Shown: positions 23,962 through 33,900, numbered from the stretch's first letter. The stretch is 64,000 nucleotides of DNA from Ligustrum vulgare (GCA_963555705.1 OY743177.1:51598596-51662595); one strand, 5' to 3'. Translations and numbers: made by a program. The notes: generated from the sequence alone by a model not told the origin.

Positions 23962-24751
23962 TTCTTAGGGAGCGTGCGAGTGAAACAAAGCATACTGAAA
24001 GGACTCGTGTTGGTATAGTGGGGACAGTACACCGTCATTTAACGGCCGGGACAGCTCGTTAAGTGGGACTCGGGTCGTTACACATATTATTTTAATTCCA
24101 AAGTTCCATAGCTTTACTGTTTTGTTGCATGTATTGATTTATTATTGTTCTTAATTCTTGAATTACTTGATCACCAATTCATGATATATTGAGTTATTTT
24201 TATAATCCGAGAGGTGAGTTAATAACTTAGAATATGGTAATAAATTCGGTAATTGAACAAGAGATAAAGATATATTTTTGTTGTTATCACGGTCGTGTGT
24301 GAATTCTTGTGTTTATTGCATCTAGATAAGGAATATTCGGACCCGCTATAGAGATATGTGGTTGACTTATTTAGGTAAACTTGATTTAAACTCGAGAGAA
24401 GAATTTGAATATAATTTAGTGAATTCGACCAAGTACATAATTAGAAAATAAAACATGGAATTGGAGTTAATTTAATTGGTTAGGTGAAATCGTGAATCCC
24501 AACTACCTTACAATCATTGTTAGAAACAAAACAATTTCGCAATTTTATTTCTTTAGTTTATGTTCTTAGTTTTAATTTAAAATCTCAAATTCTCTTATTT
24601 GTTCAAATAAGGTCTAGAAATAACATATTTCGATACTTAACAGCAGTCTCCGTGGGACGATAATCCGGACTCCTAGGTCCACTTTATTACTACTCACGAC
24701 CCGTACACTTGCGGGTGTATATCACATCACTAGATATCAGTGAACAGCTGG

Positions 24752-24874
24752 TAAATATCTTATCTCTGTCTGTCACAATTCTTTGAGGCAAACCATGTAG
24801 TTTAAAAATGTTGTCCAAAAAAAGATTGGCTAATGAAGGTGTAGTAAAGGGGTGTTTTAGTGCAAGAAAGTGCC
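24752..24874 (-). pseudogene. gypsy integrase core fragment
   Basis: Minus strand gives HFLALKHPFTTPSLANLFLD, then KLHGLPQRIVTDRDKIFTS, the second catalytic Asp region of a Ty3/gypsy integrase. It continues from FTKY at 33594-33605 on one side and into SKF-stop at 17904-17912 on the other, once the insertions are removed. Confidence 0.92.
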
Positions 24875-26756
24875 GATACTGACACGACCCGCCCCGAATC
24901 ATCCTAATGGACTCGAGACATGATGTGTGCCGATGATGGATGCCAGCTAAATGCCAGACCCACCACCAAGGCTGACTATGATCTACTACCAATCATATGC
25001 TAAATAATGAAAAATCATTTTATATTAAAATAATGTGGGCCCCAACTGATATGAGATGCTTAGTTTAATTGAAATGGTAACCTTGACATGTCATACTGAT
25101 GTGGCTCCAAAATCAACAGGCTCTTCAGGCTTCCAGAGCTCAACTGTTACCTATTAAGAAAATGTTGGGAAAAATAATGAGTTGATAGCTCAGTGAGTGG
25201 AGAATTTCGAAAATAACTATATTTTCTCATTTATATGAATTTACTGAAAATTGAGTTCAAAATGTAATCTCGTATATCGTAGTCAAGAAGAGACACATAC
25301 TCTTCATGCCCAAAAATATCATCATCTGTTTACACTGTCATCACAATCTGTAATCTAACATCATCCGTAATATACTGTCAAAACAGTCTGTAATCTTTAG
25401 GTATGGCCATACTCTAATAAATCTCACCAAAATTTACCCACTGAATATAATCTGTAATCTGGTCATATGCTAGCAGACTGCCTTTCGGGCTAGTCTCAAA
25501 ACATCTGATAATCAATTCTAGAACACGGCTAAGACCACCTCCGTGAACTATATCATACACGGTCAGACTACCTCAAGGTAATATCATATCCGGTCAAGAC
25601 CCCTCAGTGTAGTATAGAACACAGTCAAAGCCCCTCAGTGAACTAGAATAAGTTTATAATCATGGGTACTTTTTGGTGGATTTCAATATCACATCACTTT
25701 TCAAAAATAATTATTTCACAATCTTTGTAATTTCCACAAATCTCATATTCTCATAATATATCATAATAATCATGTAATTGAACAAATAAATCATGTAATC
25801 ACGTTTAACGTAATTAATAAGCAATTATAAATATTTGAAAACAATTTAGATTTTTCCACTCACATAGTTCTCGACAATGAAACTAGCTAGATTAGTTGGC
25901 TTTCCCCCACTTTTACATCCACCTCCTGAATTAACACATAATTGCTAGAATAAAAATCCAATCATCATGTTAAATAATAAGTAGTCATCTAATGTAATTC
26001 CTCATTTAAACTCTTTTCTTATTTCAATTCACAATTCCCTTCTTTCCTTAATAAGACTCCATCATTTATTCAACTTGCAACTCCCTATCATTAATCTTAT
26101 TTTTGTTCATCATTTATTCTTCCTCCTATTTTCCATTTCCCATAAGTTATTTACTGCCATGTACAACTAGAATTAAAGATTTCATCATCTTACTTCTTTT
26201 CCCTTTGTTGAAATAAGAGAAATCACAAAACAAATGATTTAAGCTCAAACAAATGGGTCTACTACTATTCTTAGTGCACGTGTATATTTTGCATAATATC
26301 TCATTTTAACACTTCATCTTTGCTATTATTCTTGTCTAATAACCCAAATAATAATATCAATAATCCCTTTAAATCTTCGAATTTAACCAAAATCTCAAAA
26401 TTTCTGATTGCATAAATAAAAATTAACCCTCAACAAATTCTAAAAAATAAACCTCTCTTTACCTGGTGTTATAGCCGAACAGGGAATTAAACTAGAGAAT
26501 AATGGTTCCAACTTCCAAGCTTTAAGTTTCATGTCTAGCTTCCGATTGCTTAAATTTTCCCCAATAATCTTTGTTGCCTCGTTGTCTCTCTCGTTATCTA
26601 TGTATCAAGTTTCTCCCCTTTTTTTTTTTCTAGGCCAATGGAAAAGAATGAGATAAAGACCCATTTAGTCTCAAAAATAAATCCACCACCTGAATCTTTT
26701 GTCTTCATTTAGTTTACCCTTACTTTCCCTGTTTAGCTCATTCTCTACCTTCTATC

Positions 26757-26981
26757 TGTTATAAATTATTAAGAATCATTAAGAAATTCCTTTCTAAATC
26801 TCTACCTAATTTCTTACCTAACTTCCACCTAATTTATATTATAAAATAACATCTATGAATGACTTTATATCCCTATAAATAGGGCATTGATTTGTAACAT
26901 TTCTTACACCTAATGAGAAGTTCTCTCTGCTGTCTCTACATCTCTATTCTCTTGTTCTCTTATTTTGATAGTTTTATAACA
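26757..26981 (+). repeat. 5' LTR of the gene-carrying element
   Basis: Starts tgttataaattatt, ends gttttataaca. A TATA box (ccctataaatagg) lies at about 26871-26882, with a CT-rich start region after it. Confidence 0.9.
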
Positions 26982-27181
26982 CGTTATCAGCACGAGTCTC
27001 TAGCCAATTGAGTAATACGAAGGGAGTATGCTCTACAGTTGTATCTAAATGATGAACCTCTATATCAGAAACCAGATTATTATTAATCAACATTTCATTT
27101 TCCAAATCTATTATTTTTGGTATTAGAAAATCATTTATACATCATAGATTAGAAAATCAATTCCAAGTTCATAGAAAAATT

Positions 27182-27916
27182 TAGAGGTGTCAATCCGGGT
27201 GGTCCGGGCCGGGTCGACCCGCCAATAAAAAGCCTGGTAACGGCCCACTTGAAAAAAAGCCCGTCCGCTGCGGGTTATGGGCCGGTTACGGGTCAACCCG
27301 CAAATTTTGAACTACAACCCAGGCCCGCCCTCTGGCCCATGCGGGTCGAGCCCATGCGGGTCGCGGTTTGTTCTGATTTAGCCCGTATGAATAAAAACAT
27401 AGATTTTTCATATTTATAGCAATTTTTTTGTCAAGTTTCTAAATAAAAAATGATTAAAATGATAAATTCATATTTATACCATAAAATATTTACATATAAT
27501 TTAAAATTATAGTTTATGTTATATGAATTACTTCTAAATTTACAAATTTAAATAAAATATAAACAAATAACAATTAAATGATAAATGTATTTCTAATTAC
27601 TATTGTCAAAAAACGTTATTTTTTTAGCTATTAGGGAGAAAAAAAATAAGATTTTACTTTAAAAGTTATATTAGAGTTTCTAGAAGAAGAGAGATTTTCA
27701 ATGTTACCATATTTAATAAAAACACTTTATTTTATTTTTTATTTTTACGGGCCAGCGGGTTAACCGCGGCCCGCGAATGTTTGACCCGCAAAATTCGCGG
27801 TTCACAACTTCTTGACTCGTGAAACGCCCGCACGGGTCATGGGTCGGCCCGCGGTCCCGGGTCAATCCGAGCTGGTTTTCACGGGTCTGATCGGCCTGTT
27901 CGTCTTGACACATCTA
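27182..27916. mobile_element. Non-autonomous hAT element (MITE)
   Basis: Ends TAGAGGTGTCAA and, inverted, TAGATGTGTCAAG, flanked by the exact 8-bp duplication gaaaaatt (27174-27181, 27917-27924), diagnostic of hAT. The sub-terminal regions are rich in cgggtc/gacccg words and the centre is AT-rich. No transposase. Confidence 0.9.
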
Positions 27917-28004
27917 GAAAAATTGGAGAAATTGTGTAACCCAAAACTTTCAAAGCAAATTACACCAAAACCATATATCCAAACGATAATCGGAGATCAG
28001 ATCC

Positions 28005-28106
28005 ATGGCTACGGCGACGGGACGGTCCTCCGGCACCAGTGCATGTCGACGGCAGAGTCACCGTAACGGATTGGACTATTATGAATACCTTGACTGGAAG
28101 ATATGA
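28005..28106 (+). CDS. Short GC-richer ORF, possible captured exon
   Basis: The ATG at 28005 opens 33 codons (MATATGRSSGTSACRRQSHR.., ending DYYEYLDWKI). Base composition is clearly richer in G+C than its surroundings, and the gene-like leader 'agatcagatccatggct' precedes it. It could be the first exon of a plant gene captured by the element. I cannot identify it and the ORF is too short to be sure it is coding. Confidence 0.25.
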   Translation: MATATGRSSGTSACRRQSHRNGLDYYEYLDWKI

Positions 28107-28148
28107 CTCACTCACTCATGAAAGGTAATTATTTCATTATGTTGACAC

Positions 28149-28460
28149 CGCCTATATGGTCGGTCTATCAATTGAATTATATTATGCTGCCACCTACATG
28201 GTTGATTTTACCACCTACATGGTTGGCTTTACCAGTTTTAATTATATCATGTCATCGCCTATATGGTCGGTCTATCAATTGAATTATATTATGCTGCCAC
28301 CTACATGGTTGATTTTACCACCTACATGGTTGGCTTTACCAGTTTTAATTATATCATGTCATCGCCTATATGGTCGGTCTGTCAATTGAATTATATTATG
28401 CTGCCACCTACATGGTCGGTTTTACCACCTACATGGTTGGCTTTACCAGCTTTAATATAT
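28149..28460 (+). repeat. 107-bp tandem repeat, three units
   Basis: Units start at cgcctatatggtcggtct, at 28149, 28256 and 28363. Each holds 'ccacctacatggtt' twice. The period is not a multiple of three, so the short ORFs through it are not meaningful. Confidence 0.9.
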
Positions 28461-28969
28461 CATTACATATATTCAATTGATAGTAAAGACACCCCAGTTG
28501 TTGGTTAATTCTAACATATTAGAGGTTGTTGTAAATATATATACATGGTGGTATAACCCCAGTATTTTTATTGTTAATATATACACAATATTATTTGATA
28601 TTTCATTTAATAGTACCGGAAGTTATCATTACTAAAAAGTTGGTGAATGTTGATAAAAATATTTTATCAAACGGTACCAAAAGTTACCATTATTTGTATT
28701 GAAAATATAAGATAAAAATGAATTATCCAACAAGAAAAATGTTGATGTATGATAAGATAATATCACATGATAGCACGGATATGACTAATGTGAAAATAAT
28801 CTCATCAGTATTATGAGATGAATATTAGATGATAAGTGTCTAGAAAATTTCTTGCACGGGCACTTATGTATTCCAGAAGAAGTACATATTTACTCCAGAA
28901 GAAGTAAAAATTATCATCTAAACATACTGAAATGATATTATCATTATTGCTCCTGAAGAAGCATAAACG

Positions 28970-29235
28970 AGTCATACATGCAAAATATAAAAGGGGGAAA
29001 CATTTATGATCCTCAAAATTAGAGATGTGTTTCGGGAGTAGCCGTATCCTACCACCTCTGATCTTTTGAGGAAATAAAGAAACATTCAAAGAGGTGTGTT
29101 TCAAGAGTAAGAATACTCCGTACTCTACCACCTTAAATCTTTGAGGTACACAAGATTAAACATTGATAAAATCCTAAAAATTTATGGTGTGTTTCAAGAG
29201 TGAGAATACCCCGTACTCTACCACCACCTATTCTA
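28970..29235 (+). repeat. Degenerate repeat just 3' of the LOG gene
   Basis: The phrase 'gtgtttc(a/g)(a/g)gagt..tac(c/t)ct(a)ccacc' occurs three times, near 29026, 29093 and 29184, each ~50 bases and diverged. Confidence 0.6.
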
Positions 29236-29239
29236 GGGT

Positions 29240-29893
29240 TCACAAAGTTAAGCTTACATTAATCGGACTCCATTTTCGCTTGATTCCCCTTCCTTGCGAC
29301 CAATCTATCTTAACTCCTACTGGATCTTGTATTGGGATATAAGACTGCAGCTTATCCAGTAGTTCATCGATAATAGGAGCAGAAATAAGGATCCTTCTGG
29401 AAAATGGAGAGATGAATCCCTGTTCCACAGCATAATCAAGAAAGGTTAACAAACCGTCAAAGAAATTGTTAATATTTAAAAGCCCAATAGGCTTAGTATG
29501 GAGATCCAGTTGAGCCCATGAGGTAATATTAAAGATTTCTTCTAAAGTACCAAAACCTCCGGGCAGGGCTATAAAGGCATCAGAACCATATAACATACAA
29601 GTTATGCGTTCATGGATAGATAAGGTTTGTACTTCATGCCCTCGTGTTTTGCCTATAATATCTACCAAAGGAACAGTTATAACACTGATCACTTTTACTT
29701 GCTTTGTGAGAGCAGATTGGGAAACACAACCCATCGAACCACTGCTACCACCTCCATACACGAGAGTGATGCCTTTCTCTCCCAATTTCTTTCCAAGGTC
29801 CACTGCTACTTCTAGATACCCAAAACCTTTCCCCACTTTTGATCCACAAAATACACAGATAGTTTTGATTTGTCGAAGTTTTGATCCTTCCAT
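29240..29893 (-). CDS. LOG-like: LOG-type cytokinin riboside 5'-monophosphate phosphoribohydrolase, intronless
   Basis: The 217-residue protein is the usual LOG length. The family releases active cytokinin bases from their nucleotide monophosphates in the cytosol. Seen: N-terminal ICVFCGS (residues 12-18), LVYGGGSSGSMG (44-55), HER with the conserved Arg (94-96), ALPGGFGTLEE (109-119), the PGGxGTxxE signature with its catalytic Glu, then TSWAQLDLHTKPIGLLN (124-140) and GFISP (159-163). I chose the ATG at 29893 (context aaaATGG) because LOG proteins start there; an in-frame ATG 18 codons upstream adds a non-family extension. Known plant LOG genes have several introns; here the frame is unbroken, so it looks like a processed copy. 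Divergence is greatest at residues 70-93 and at the C-terminus. It lies antisense inside the LTR element 26757-33396. Whether it is expressed or active is unknown. Confidence 0.85.
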   Translation of the reverse strand: MEGSKLRQIKTICVFCGSKVGKGFGYLEVAVDLGKKLGEKGITLVYGGGSSGSMGCVSQSALTKQVKVISVITVPLVDIIGKTRGHEVQTLSIHERITCMLYGSDAFIALPGGFGTLEEIFNITSWAQLDLHTKPIGLLNINNFFDGLLTFLDYAVEQGFISPFSRRILISAPIIDELLDKLQSYIPIQDPVGVKIDWSQGRGIKRKWSPINVSLTL

Positions 29894-30151
29894 TTTTTGA
29901 AAGTAAAGAAGGAAAAACTTAGGAAAAAATGTTATTTTGGGATACATGAACTATGAAAATGTTTGGCTATTAAAATCGAAAAACTTCAGTATTTCCACTC
30001 GTCTTTTGAAAAAGTGAAGATTTACTTTTGACAAAATCACCCTACTCACCTTTCGATGATTTAATATTTTTAACCAGCCTTTATCAAAACTCGTGAAAGG
30101 AAACAGAAAAATATTTTATATGTGCATATATAACAAATGATTTACCTTATA

Positions 30152-30595
30152 TTAATGCTGCATAGCCAAAACATCATTATTTATAACAGCCTGGCAAACA
30201 GGATCTTTTGCTATTATATTTTTGAGACTATAACGCTCTTTATCGTTGATGAATTTAGCCCATAAAGATAGTAGCTCACGCTGCACATACCCACTAGGGT
30301 GCGTCTCAAGAGTCAATCGGATATCATCCAATGACTCCTTACTCAGTCCACCCATAATGAAGTCTATCTTATCATCTCGATTTATGGATGAATATCCTAT
30401 TGATTTACAACGGGTATCACATGTCCATCGAGCACATTTGTAGCAACTATTTAATCTTTTTGCTCTTCGTTTCTTTACAAAAGTACTCTTATCTAAGCCA
30501 GGCTTGTGCTTAGAAAATGAATCTGGTAATTCACCAACTAATCGAACTTTTGCTTCGATCAACCAACGAACATCTTCTGGAATGCCTTGATCCAT
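30152..30595 (-). CDS. Unrecognised Cys-rich basic ORF
   Basis: The ORF is 147 codons from the first ATG (30595); the frame stays open ~25 codons further upstream without an ATG. It opens MDQGIPEDVRWLIEAK. The middle is very basic (KKRRAKR) and runs straight into a Cys cluster, CYKCARWTCDTRC (C-x2-C-x4-C-x3-C), which suggests metal and nucleic-acid binding. The C-terminal third (LDDIRLTLETHPSGYV..ELLSLWAKF) looks helical. It lies on the same strand as the LOG gene, 258 bp upstream of it, within the same LTR element. The basic-plus-Cys layout is faintly like small nucleic-acid-binding proteins of some plant RNA viruses, but I do not recognise a family. No internal stop, so either recent or constrained. 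Confidence 0.45.
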   Translation of the reverse strand: MDQGIPEDVRWLIEAKVRLVGELPDSFSKHKPGLDKSTFVKKRRAKRLNSCYKCARWTCDTRCKSIGYSSINRDDKIDFIMGGLSKESLDDIRLTLETHPSGYVQRELLSLWAKFINDKERYSLKNIIAKDPVCQAVINNDVLAMQH

Positions 30596-30984
30596 CAGCA
30601 ACCTCAATCTTTCGAGCTTAATTCGATAAATTTTTCTCAAATCATTTACCGGAAGATTGGAATAATATTTGCGAATATTTCAAAGTATGATATCCATTTT
30701 TGATATATCTAACCTTCTTCCCAAAAAGATCTATTTAAAGGCATAAAAGAGTTGAGTGGATCCACGTGATATTGATTACAGCAAGAAAGCATGGAATAGA
30801 ATAATGAAAAGTGGGAACAAGAATTAATGCGCCGTTAACTTTCTCGAAAGGAAGATTTGATGATAAGATTTGAGATATGGAATATTTTCTTGGATTTTGG
30901 TACTGATATTTTTCGGTATAAATAATAGTAATAAAGATATACTGATTTAAACTATACAGAAATACGTACTGATGAAATGAATAC

Positions 30985-31195
30985 TGTATTGAACCAGAAG
31001 TTCATACATATGTACAAGTGAAATATCTTGCTGAACCAAAAGTTCATACGTATAAGTGAAATATGTATATAGTATGAACTAGAAGCTCATAAATGAAATA
31101 TATATTGTATTAAACCAGAAGTTTAGCGATATTGTATTGAATCAAATATTCATACATAGAAATGAAATAAAACCGTATTGAACCAGAAGTTCTAT
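30985..31195 (+). repeat. Degenerate 'ccagaagttcata' repeats
   Basis: Variants of ttgaaccagaagttcata occur about six times (near 30992, 31032, 31076, 31113, 31137, 31176), each followed by 'gaaat' or 'tatgtat' words. They may be remains of a tandem repeat. Confidence 0.65.
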
Positions 31196-32225
31196 AATAA
31201 ACGGTTAGATTATCAAAAGTTTCAAATTATTTTCTATGAGAATAACTTATTCAGAAATTGTTTATCATACAACAATATTCAATGTCAAACAGGGATTAGC
31301 TCAAGAAGTTTTATGATTTGTAAAAGTGCGATATGCATACAATCCACCAAAGCGCACTGAGATATATTATTGAAATTACATCCCTAAAGGGACGACATGT
31401 GCAACATTTTAACCGATTGATATAATATAAGATTTGTGAACATTATGGGAAAACACGCCTGAAGCGTAATTATGCCTGAAGCATAATGACAATTGATTCC
31501 AAAAATAAATATCTCTTGAATAATTGAAATGATCCCTTTTTGAGACTAAATACTCTTGGTGAGTAAAAGGGACATAGTTAATAAGAGATTTATGTACTTG
31601 ATCTCTATATGTTATATTGAGATAAAATGAAATGGAATCGAATACATACACAACCCTCTTATGAAAATGAGGTTGATGAAATTATAATACTTTGGCCAAG
31701 TATATAACCCCAATGTAGGGATTATTGTTCAAGGACCTGAAGTCCAAATGTTTAAATGTGTAAAGCCAGTAATTATATGTACAAATGAAAAATATTTCAC
31801 AGTCGTAAAAGACGACTCGTTGCGCGCAATTTTTTTTTCATAGAACTGGCATGACATATGGCGGATAGACTATAGTCTATATCACTAGCTTGAGCTCTTT
31901 GATATACCAATGAGTGAGATCAAAATGTTTGATTCTCATCTCGGTACTTTGAGAGTATTCTTTGATGTACCAGTTGATCGTGGTACGTTGGGATTTCAAG
32001 TAAAATGATTATAGATTATATGTCGAAATTGATATCTATTTCAATGATTGATTATACTCCTACAAATTAGAAATTGCAGTTTATAAAGTGCAAGAACATA
32101 CATGTATAAATCATTGAAAGATTCAATATACCCAGATTAGTATCACTATAGGATGATACAAATGACTCCATGATATAATATGTTGAAAGTGAAATTGGAG
32201 TGTACTATTTATGACATCTGGGAAA

Positions 32226-32375
32226 TTGATTATTCACTAGAAGTGAATATGAAAATGAATATGTTTAATTATTCACCAGAAGTGAATTCTAGATTTTATT
32301 ATTCACCAGAAGTGAATTCTAGATTTGATTATTCACCAGAAGTGAATTCTAAATTTGATTATTCACCAGAAGTGA
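32226..32375 (+). repeat. Short tandem repeat 'ttattcaccagaagtgaattc'
   Basis: About five units of 27-30 bases (near 32228, 32269, 32298, 32327 and 32357). The ccagaagt core is the same as in 30985-31195. Confidence 0.85.
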
Positions 32376-32536
32376 AAGATGCAATCGATAAAATAGTACA
32401 ACATTGCTTAATATAGCATGTTATGACATCATGAGCTATGAACGATTTCTATAAAGCTCATCATAAATTATATGATAAAAGGATTCGTGATTGCACCAAT
32501 ATACTTGTGATATTCCATGAAAGGAATAAATACGCG

Positions 32537-33172
32537 TTGCACTCTTTTTCCCTTAGCTGAGGTTTTGTCTCACAGGGTTTTCCTAGCAAGGTTTTTAATG
32601 AGGTAACAATTGAGGCGTATTGATGAAAATTAATGAGAATAATGTACTCTTTTTCCCTTCGCTGAGGTTTGGTCCCACAGGGTTTTCCTAGCAAGGTTTT
32701 TGAGGCATTATCATAGCTATCGACAAGCTATAATTCAGCAACACATTGTTATACTAAAATGATATCAACAAATGAAGAAAATCATAGACATCTTATGAAG
32801 AATGCTATACAAGGAGATTTTTATATTCCAGACGATAGATGATATCAATGTTCGAGAAGTTCAAGAATCCTCAATTACACATTTCAGGGGGAGAATCATG
32901 ATGTACTCTTTTTCCTTCGTTCAGGTTTAGTCCTAATAGGTTTTCCTGACAAGGTTTTAACGAGACAGCGGCTGTACTCTTTTTCCTTGGTTCAGATTTT
33001 ATCCCACTGGGTTTTACTAACAAGGTTTTAACGAGGCAGCACTTCAGAACTTCAATATTCAATACATGATTTGTTCTACTTGAACATTAGACTCAACGAT
33101 TGACGATGGCCAACATCAGGGGGAGCAACTGTACTCTTTTTCCTTCGCTCAAGTTTTATCTCATTGGGTTTT
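32537..33172 (+). repeat. Dispersed 'ctctttttcc..caaggttttaa' repeats ahead of the 3' LTR
   Basis: A ~65-base motif (tactctttttccttcgctc, gttttgtcccacagggtttt, cctagcaaggttttta, acgaggca) occurs about five times. The same motif occurs once in the Tat element at 53802-53866. Such motifs are common near the 3' ends of plant LTR elements. Confidence 0.75.
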
Positions 33173-33396
33173 GATATAAATTATTAAGAATCATTAAGAA
33201 ATTCCTTTCTAAATCTCTACCTAATTTCTTACCTAACTTCCACCTAATTTATATTGTAAAATAACATGTATGAATGACTTTATATCCCTATAAATAGGGC
33301 ATTGATTTGTAACATTTCTTACACCTAATGAGAAGTTCTCTCTACTCTCTCTACATCTATATTCTCTTGTTCTCTTATTTTGATAGTTTTATAACA
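33172..33396 (+). repeat. 3' LTR of the gene-carrying element
   Basis: Near identical to 26757-26981. Followed by the ctatc duplication. Confidence 0.9.
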
Positions 33397-33593
33397 CTAT
33401 CAATTCATTTTTCCCAAAAATTAGAAAGGCATTCCTTATCTATAAGTTAATTAGTGGATAAGTATAGCAAAATTGCAAGTCAAGCCCCAAAGTCCTCATG
33501 TAATGTAGCATCAAGTCCTTAACTTCCATAATGGCAAATTAATACTTTAAATTTCTTTTTTTTTTTTTTCAAGCACAAAAACGGGTTATCACA

Positions 33594-33900
33594 CATACTT
33601 AGTAAATATGTCAACCACTACCAATATAACAACTTTAGCTTGAGAATTAGGTAGCCCTTTTATGAAATCCATAGTAATGTGACTCCAGGAGTGCAAAGGT
33701 TCAGGTAGGGGCTGCGAAAGACCAGGGTAAAGTACATTCTCGTGTTTGCAACTCTTGCAAGTGTCGCATTGTAGCACAATCTCCTTGATTGCTTGTCTCA
33801 TACCTAGCCAAAAAAATATTTGTTTCACCCTATAAATACTAGCTTGAATTCCTGAATGACCTCCATCCTGAGGTGAGTGAATAGCTTGGATTAATTTCTA
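33594..33900 (-). pseudogene. gypsy integrase N-terminal part
   Basis: HSPQDGGHSG..CDTCKSC gives the HHCC zinc-binding module, followed by HSWSHITMDFIKGLP with the first catalytic Asp and VVDIFTKY. It is cut by the solo LTR exactly at the TKY codons and resumes at 24874. Confidence 0.9.

Larger units (their letters stand above)
22638..24082 (+). mobile_element. Rearranged Cassandra TRIM array with 5S-rRNA-like LTRs
   Basis: Outer ends TGTAACGACCCGGG and CGGGTCGTTACA, with the target duplication catat (22633-22637, 24083-24087). The forward part is LTR-internal-LTR-internal-LTR: LTR ends at 23215 and 23619, full LTR 23808-24082, primer sites TGGTATCAGAGC at 23218 and 23622, internal regions ~170-190 bp ending in a G-rich tract (aacggggggtga). 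The LTRs carry a 5S-rRNA-like block (actccacagttaagc..gatgggtgacctcctgggaag), the hallmark of Cassandra. The left 580 bp hold two reverse-complement LTR pieces, making a fold-back. No protein is encoded. Confidence 0.92.
17917..24746 (+). mobile_element. Non-autonomous LTR retrotransposon 1 (LARD-like)
   Basis: LTRs 17917-19426 and 21786-24746 start tgataagtgtatttt and end tgaaca. The target duplication gctgg (17912-17916, 24747-24751) lies inside the gypsy integrase. The second LTR contains the Cassandra array. After LTR 1 comes tttttggcgttgttgccgggga, a primer site of the type used by Athila/Tat elements (consensus TGGCGCCGTTGCCGGGGA). The 2.36-kb internal region encodes no recognisable protein, so mobility depended on a helper. 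It is related in sequence to 36839-42871. It includes a poly-A run (21207-21250) and, before the second LTR, the hairpin attgttcg-agga-cgaacaat. Confidence 0.9.
21786..24746 (+). repeat. 3' LTR of element 1, split by the Cassandra insertion
   Basis: Bases 21786-22637 and 24088-24746 together match LTR 1. The join falls at '..tcatat / tattatttt..', equal to ttatattatttt in LTR 1. Confidence 0.9.
26757..33396 (+). mobile_element. Gene-carrying non-autonomous LTR retrotransposon
   Basis: The LTRs are 225 bp (26757-26981 and 33172-33396). I count about six differences by eye, so insertion was recent relative to its neighbours. The exact duplication ctatc (26752-26756, 33397-33401) proves a unit insertion. 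After LTR 1 stands cgttatcagcacgagtctc, a putative primer site. The internal 6.2 kb show no gag, RT or integrase. Instead they hold a hAT MITE, a 107-bp tandem repeat, an intact LOG-type gene and an unrecognised ORF (both antisense to the element), and many short degenerate repeats. Purine tracts cagggggag lie at 32883-32892 and 33116-33124. Confidence 0.88.
24880..33593. mobile_element. Solo LTR (~2.07 kb) in the integrase gene, split by a later insertion
   Basis: Ends TGACACGACCCG and GGGTTATCACA. Flanks are gatac (24875-24879) and catac (33594-33598), a target duplication with one mismatch; atact is an equally possible duplication, so the ends are uncertain by one base. Removing 26757-33401 leaves ~2.07 kb without coding sequence, hence a solo LTR or an LTR remnant. 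Within it 25530-25650 has short 'cacggtcaagacccctcagtg' type repeats. Confidence 0.7.

Noticed and set aside
28156..28508. Two overlapping ORFs of 77 and 81 codons
   Set aside because: They are reading frames through a 107-bp tandem repeat.
26982..33171. LOG as a normal host gene merely flanked by chance LTR copies
   Set aside because: The LTR pair is co-oriented, bounded by an exact 5-bp duplication and sits inside another element's LTR, so the whole segment behaves as one insertion. Not fully excluded without sibling copies.
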